Shown: positions 59,801-64,000 of the stretch, in pieces
Position numbering within the stretch: position 1 is the stretch's first letter
How the letters are laid out: every line of letters starts with the position of its first letter
Source: Cloeon dipterum
Lineage: Eukaryota > Arthropoda > Insecta > Ephemeroptera > Baetidae
Reading direction: 5' to 3'
Length of the DNA stretch: 64,000 nucleotides
NCBI RefSeq assembly: GCF_949628265.1
Contig: NC_088787.1
Span: forward strand, 23,302,501-23,366,500
Notes under the pieces: model-generated
The model's input: the letters and a program-made list of their open reading frames with translations, nothing else
Told to the model about the DNA's origin: nothing
The model's database searches: none
Translations under genes and position numbers: made by a program

Positions 59801-62305
59801 GACCTTACAAAAACTAATAAAATCCATACAATCCTGAAAGAGTGATCAAGCTTATCAACATTATTGTAAGTTCCTTAAGTTTTCTACTGTTGCTGTTTTC
59901 CTAGGGTGAAGCACCTATTGTGCCGGAAAATATTCAAGTGGGTGCCAACTATGGCAAGGTGTGGAAGGCTGCATTTGCTGCCAGCAACGAATCAAATCCC
60001 ATCACTGTGGAGATGACTAACGCAACATCTTTTTTGGAAACCAAAACTTCTTTTGGTCACAGCAGTTTTCAGGAAGACAAAAGCACCAGTCTAAAAATTT
60101 GGATCAGGAACAAGTGCAGCCAGAAGGTGTCCATATGCAGGTCAACCGTGACAGTTTCCAGTCCCACAAACAGTACCGAACTGCAACTGGTTCCTGCCAC
60201 TGGAACGGTTCCCTTCACACTTGAACCGCACACAATTGGGGAGTTTGGTTGCTCCTTCAGCGCGAAGCAAGAAGACGTCGGGAAGGAGTTCACCATCAGT
60301 TCGGTAAACCTGTGTTTGGGACCGAAGTTGGACGAGAGCATTTTGCTGCGTTTCTCCGCGCAGAACAATCCACAGACCTTCACCAATCCAGCAGAACTTG
60401 TTCAATTTGGGTGAGATAACGTTTGTAAGCTTTCAGATGTAGTTTATCAGTAAAACTTTGATTTAGTACAAACCAATTTTTTTGGATTTTTATGATACAG
60501 ATTCAATGCAAAGGAGTTGCGCCAGTTCCAAGATCAAGAACAGTTGCTGTCGTGTAGCGTGTGCCCCAGAGAAGCGCATTTGAGTGCAAAAATCGAAAAT
60601 GAGGGGCCAGCCTTGCTAGGAGAGTGGTTTCCCGTGCAACTGCACTTGGAAAACAACGAAAGCGGCCCAATATCATCGGTGGTCATCAAAATTTCACTTA
60701 TGCAACCAAATGAGAAAGAACTTGACCAAGCCAGTGAGTTTTTTTTTTTTTTTTTTTGGAACTAAATCAAATTGTGTTCTACATAAAAGAGCAATGAATA
60801 TTCCATTCCTGTTTGACTGTAGGCATTTTTTCAGCACATCTCTGCTTAAATCCGTTGGCGGAGGTAATTTCTCCACCACCTATTATGATTGAGCTAGACA
60901 AATTGGATGTCAACTCGTCCTGCTCATACACATTCCACTTGAAGTCCCTGAGGGTAGGCCAGAAGAGCCTCGTCATTGATGTGAGCAACCCTTATACTTT
61001 ATAACACTTTATTTGATGTTTTTTCCCTATTTAGATCATGTATATTCTGAATGAGAGCACCAAATGCGAGAGAATTGAAAACTTGGACATTGAAATTGTC
61101 AAACCATTTGAAGCCGTCGCCAAATTCTTCACGCAGAAGTTTGACCAGGTGACCAAAGCATACTCGCAAGAGCCGTTTGTTGTGCTGCTTGAGCTCAAGT
61201 GTCTTTCTCCGTGGTCTCTAGCCATTGAAAACACCAATTTGGAACTGGTAAGTTTGTCCACCGTAACAGCGTTTTGACAGGCAAACCCTCCAAATGACTT
61301 AAAATTTTTTAATTCATTTCAAATGAGTTTTAAAACGTGACTCTAAAATGAAAAATATTAAAGTTCATCTTAACTGTGGATTTTTCCGCATGTCAGACCT
61401 CTCTTTCGACCACAGTTTGACTTAAACTTAATATTGTTTTCTTTCTGAACTTCCGACGGCAGGTGCAGCCACTGCAGAATGTGGGCAAAGCTTGCCAGTC
61501 GCAGCTGCAGAACGAAGTCCTCAACACTGGCGAGGTGGGCACTGAGGCGTACTGCGTGCTGGCAGAGAAGGAGAGCGAGCAGCCCGTGTCGGTGGGCATG
61601 TACACTATCCGGTGGCGCCGAAAAAATACGTTCGTTTGAACCCTTTTCTGTTCTGGACGCCAACTTGATCACCACTCTCTTTTGTTGCAGGCCCAAAGAG
61701 ATGGTAACAAGCAGCAGCATCACGCTGCCAGCGCTTCTCAAGGTAGACCCCGCACCGCTATTAGTCGAGATGGATCTACCTGCGCATGGCTGGGTCGGCT
61801 CGCCCATGGCCGCTTCAGTCAACATCTGCAACAGAACTAGTCAGCTGCTTGAGGTTGAGCTTAACCTGCAGGCCAGTGATGCGTTCATGTTTGCCGGACA
61901 GAAACAGGTAACTGACACTATTGCCCCAAGAATAGTTTAACTTTGAAGCCTCAAAAAGATATTAATTATTTTAGAATAATATTTAAAGCAGTTTCAATGC
62001 TCTAAACATTGTATTCTATTCATTCCTTTAGCTCAAACTGCGGTTGGTGCCCGAGTCTGTCCACACGTTGTGCTACAACCTGTATCCGTTGCTGTCGGGT
62101 CTGGTTGCTCTCCCTCAGCTCAAGTTGTCACCAGCTGACTCTTCTTCAGAGCTCAGAGCAAATCAATTGGCGGAATTGCTTGAGAGGTCTCTCCCGACTC
62201 ATATATATGTTATGGTAACTCTGAGTTTGGGTGGCTATGTTGTGACTGCTAATTTCTTCCCATTTTCAGCCACGTGCTAAAGGTAAATCTGATATTTCGA
62301 CTTGA
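56806..62305 (+). CDS. TRAPPC11: Trafficking protein particle complex subunit 11 (TRAPPC11, gryzun)
   Basis: Seventeen exons: 56806-57018, 57069-57239, 57465-57824, 58251-58481, 58767-58908, 58963-59133, 59187-59265, 59316-59370, 59431-59638, 59905-60410, 60501-60733, 60823-60980, 61035-61247, 61463-61629, 61692-61907, 62032-62214 and 62270-62305, 1113 aa, close to the 1133 of human. TRAPPC11 belongs to the TRAPPIII tethering complex, which acts in ER-to-Golgi traffic and autophagy and activates Rab1. The N-terminal half is the foie gras domain (residues about 250-500, TPR-like helices such as [22 protein letters not shown] and [17 protein letters not shown]). The second half is the gryzun beta-rich region (for example [21 protein letters not shown]). 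The exon at 59187-59265 is too short to show as an open frame, but its protein ([12 protein letters not shown] ... CPR) matches the family. The last donor of exon 14 (GTTCGT) is unusual but keeps the frame. Confidence 0.96.
60739..60757. repeat. Poly(T) tract in a TRAPPC11 intron
   Basis: An uninterrupted run of T of about 19 bp directly after the donor of exon 11. It belongs to the intron. Confidence 0.9.
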
Positions 62306-62531
62306 AGAAACTGCTTGGACAGAAAAATTTATTTGATATGGAAATAATTGTGATGATTGCGTAATTCTATTAAATCTATTACAAACGACTTTAGTGACTT
62401 GAATTACCATCTCAGCTTACACATTCAAGGTGATTCCATTATACCAGCGGTCTCATCTTTAAAACGACTTTGCTTATTGATCAGTATTATGGTTATTAGA
62501 ATAAGTTTATGAAGGAAATCAAATTATTTTG

Positions 62532-62585
62532 AATAAAAATATTTCAATGCGTGAGAGACCAAGATATTCTCCAAGTCAGTTTATT
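62532..62585. terminator. Facing poly(A) signals of TRAPPC11 and the GPR180-like gene
   Basis: AATAAA on the plus strand at 62532-62537 can serve TRAPPC11. TTTATT at 62580-62585 is AATAAA on the minus strand for the GPR180-like gene. The predicted 3' ends meet within about 10-20 bp. Confidence 0.55.
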
Positions 62586-62791
62586 GTGACAACATTTCCA
62601 ATACAAAAATATGACACGTTGTCGTTAGTTAATAAATAACCGTGTGAGCTAGGAGTAGCTCATTTACGTAATTCAGAACAATACTTGAGGATCAAAACCA
62701 ACACTTACACAATGAAAAAAATGAACACTCTTGAATCAACGTATAGCGCGACTGACGATAATTAAAATCTACAAGCTAGAATCACAAACAG

Positions 62792-64000
62792 TTAGGCGGT
62801 CACGGAGAAAGATTCTCGCGGCGAGGAGTTTGAAGAGCCAGTGAGCAAGAGTTCGCCATTGGAAACAAAGCCAGCGTAAGAATTGACCACATGCGGTGCC
62901 TCGTTGAACTCGTCCAATTCGTCACCAAGGTAGCCGCTGTCTGCCAACAGCAAGTATTGCTCGGAACGCGTCGGCCATAGCAGGTGACAGATCACGCAGT
63001 AAGCCAGCGCGTCAGCAGAATACGTGATGCCTGAAACAAAATTATTAATACATAGTGCGACTCCGCAAGATTTAGCACATTCTTCGATTGAACTAATAAA
63101 TTTATTTCGCAGTTTTCTATTTGATTTTTTAAATTTCCATTAGACCCATTACTGCTATTTTCCTGAACTTCCAGAAGACAGACAATGAAAAACTCACGCG
63201 TTCTAAAATTCTGACAAGAAGCAGCACCTCTGCCAATTTGGGAGAACTCAATTTAACTATATAAATGAGGAGCCAAGTTTTTTCCACGCTCAGAGTTTGT
63301 TGAAGCTCAGAAGCGTAAGCTTTTGAACAGATGCAAATTCTTTTTCAATTTGTATTTAATTAATCAAGCTAACCTACAGGTCGAGTAAAAAATTACACTG
63401 CTAGTTAAACCCTCACCTCGCCTGAAAATAAACCAGGCTACATAAAACATAAAAATGTAGTTGCAATTAATACAGCTCATGTTGCAACAATATACAGAAA
63501 TAATTGAACAGAAAAAAATTATTTAAACTTACCTAGAATGAGCTTGAATCTGTAGAGCGATGAAATCTGCAGGGCGATCAGAGCTATGATGGGCAAGTAG
63601 ATGAACCAGACAAGGGCAGAAGCGCCAAAGTGCAGTAGGAAGTTGAGTTTCTGAGCGTTGTGCTCGTGCAACATGGTGTAGCGCAGTTCCAGTAAGAACC
63701 AGCCCATGATCAGAGTGCGGAATATCAGGATCAACCAGCCCGGCCAGGTCTGGTACTCGTCGATGTCTTCGATAATGTCCACCTCGGTCTAAAACAGAAA
63801 AACAAAGTAGAGAATAAATATAATTATGGCAAGAACTATCAACGCTGCACGTAAAATAATAAATAAAATTAATTAATTAATTTAACAGAGCTTAACAATA
63901 GAGTTTGTTTGCTGTGCACTCACAGTGTTCCAGACATAGAGTAGGATGTGCACTACGCCATAGAGCATCCAAATACCGAAGACAAGCGGCTTCCAGGTAA
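62792..64000 (-). CDS. GPR180/TMEM145-type seven-transmembrane protein, 3' part
   Basis: Three exons of the C-terminal part are in the window: 64000 (partial, continues outside) to 63924, 63788-63533 and 63030-62792. The frame reads WKPLVFGIWMLYGVVHILLYVWNT, then DIDEYQTWPGWLILIFRTLIMGWFLLELR, a charged loop, LNFLLHFGASALVWFIYLPIIAL, and a last helix near YRFKLILGITYSADALAYCVICHLLW. These are the last transmembrane helices of the family that includes GPR180 (intimal thickness-related receptor) and TMEM145, which carry an extracellular GOLD-like domain. The cytosolic tail (GYLGDELDEFNEAPHVV) ends in Ser-rich sequence. The N-terminal extracellular domain lies outside the window. I cannot separate GPR180 from TMEM145 by this part alone. 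Confidence 0.85.

Noticed and set aside
1-64000. tRNA, rRNA, CRISPR arrays and retroviral or LTR-type elements
   Set aside because: I looked for B-box-like motifs, repeat-spacer arrays, reverse transcriptase or capsid-like frames and long terminal repeats and saw none. Reading by eye could miss a degenerate tRNA or an old fragment.

Overview
The window is 64 kb of an animal nuclear genome, most likely an insect. The genes carry short GT-AG introns (about 50 bp to 2.8 kb), the intergenic DNA is AT-rich, and there are TATA/Inr-type core promoters and AATAAA signals. The recognisable genes are conserved animal housekeeping genes, alongside several arthropod-style genes I cannot name. Gene spacing is tight in the right half, which suggests a compact genome. 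I cannot assign a species from sequence alone. All exon models were built by hand from splice signals and reading frame. In every complete model the exon lengths sum to a multiple of three.

Layout. From 1 to 14.6 kb I find no convincing coding gene. The stretch holds AT-rich spacer or intron DNA, a (TC)n microsatellite, a cluster of POU-type octamer motifs (5.25-6.45 kb), a GC-rich block with a minus-strand splice donor (9.8-10.1 kb) and a short inverted-repeat element (13.55-13.75 kb). From 14.6 to 21.7 kb lie four genes: a small acidic unknown protein and METTL2 (tRNA m3C methyltransferase) on the minus strand, then CCT8 (TRiC/CCT theta subunit) and PAM16/TIM16 (mitochondrial import motor) on the plus strand. 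METTL2 and CCT8 are head to head and probably share a promoter region. From 21.7 to 27.4 kb there is a gene-poor AT-rich stretch with one GC-rich block near 24 kb. From 27.4 to 33.4 kb lies a secreted protein gene with a TATA/Inr promoter and a non-coding first exon.

From 36.0 to 46.9 kb lies the most interesting part: three paralogous plus-strand genes (A 36045-37791, B 42308-44721, C 44948-46930). They encode what look like single-pass type II membrane proteins with a conserved transmembrane segment, a conserved luminal glutamine-rich motif with an N-glycosylation sequon, a furin-type tetrabasic site, and a C-terminal four-cysteine helical domain. I do not recognise the family. The architecture suggests membrane-anchored precursors that are cut and shed. 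An unrelated leucine-rich-repeat-like gene (38468-41411) sits between copies A and B.

From 47.0 to 64 kb: YLPM1 (minus, 15 coding exons, 1275 aa), TRAPPC11 (plus, 17 exons, 1113 aa) and the 3' part of a GPR180/TMEM145-type seven-transmembrane protein (minus, running off the right edge). Convergent pairs (C/YLPM1 and TRAPPC11/GPR180-like) have abutting or interleaved 3' ends.

The named housekeeping genes act in separate pathways: tRNA modification, cytosolic chaperonin folding, mitochondrial import, nuclear RNA and phosphatase-linked functions, and ER-Golgi tethering. They are neighbours rather than an operon. The paralogue array is the one true functional cluster.
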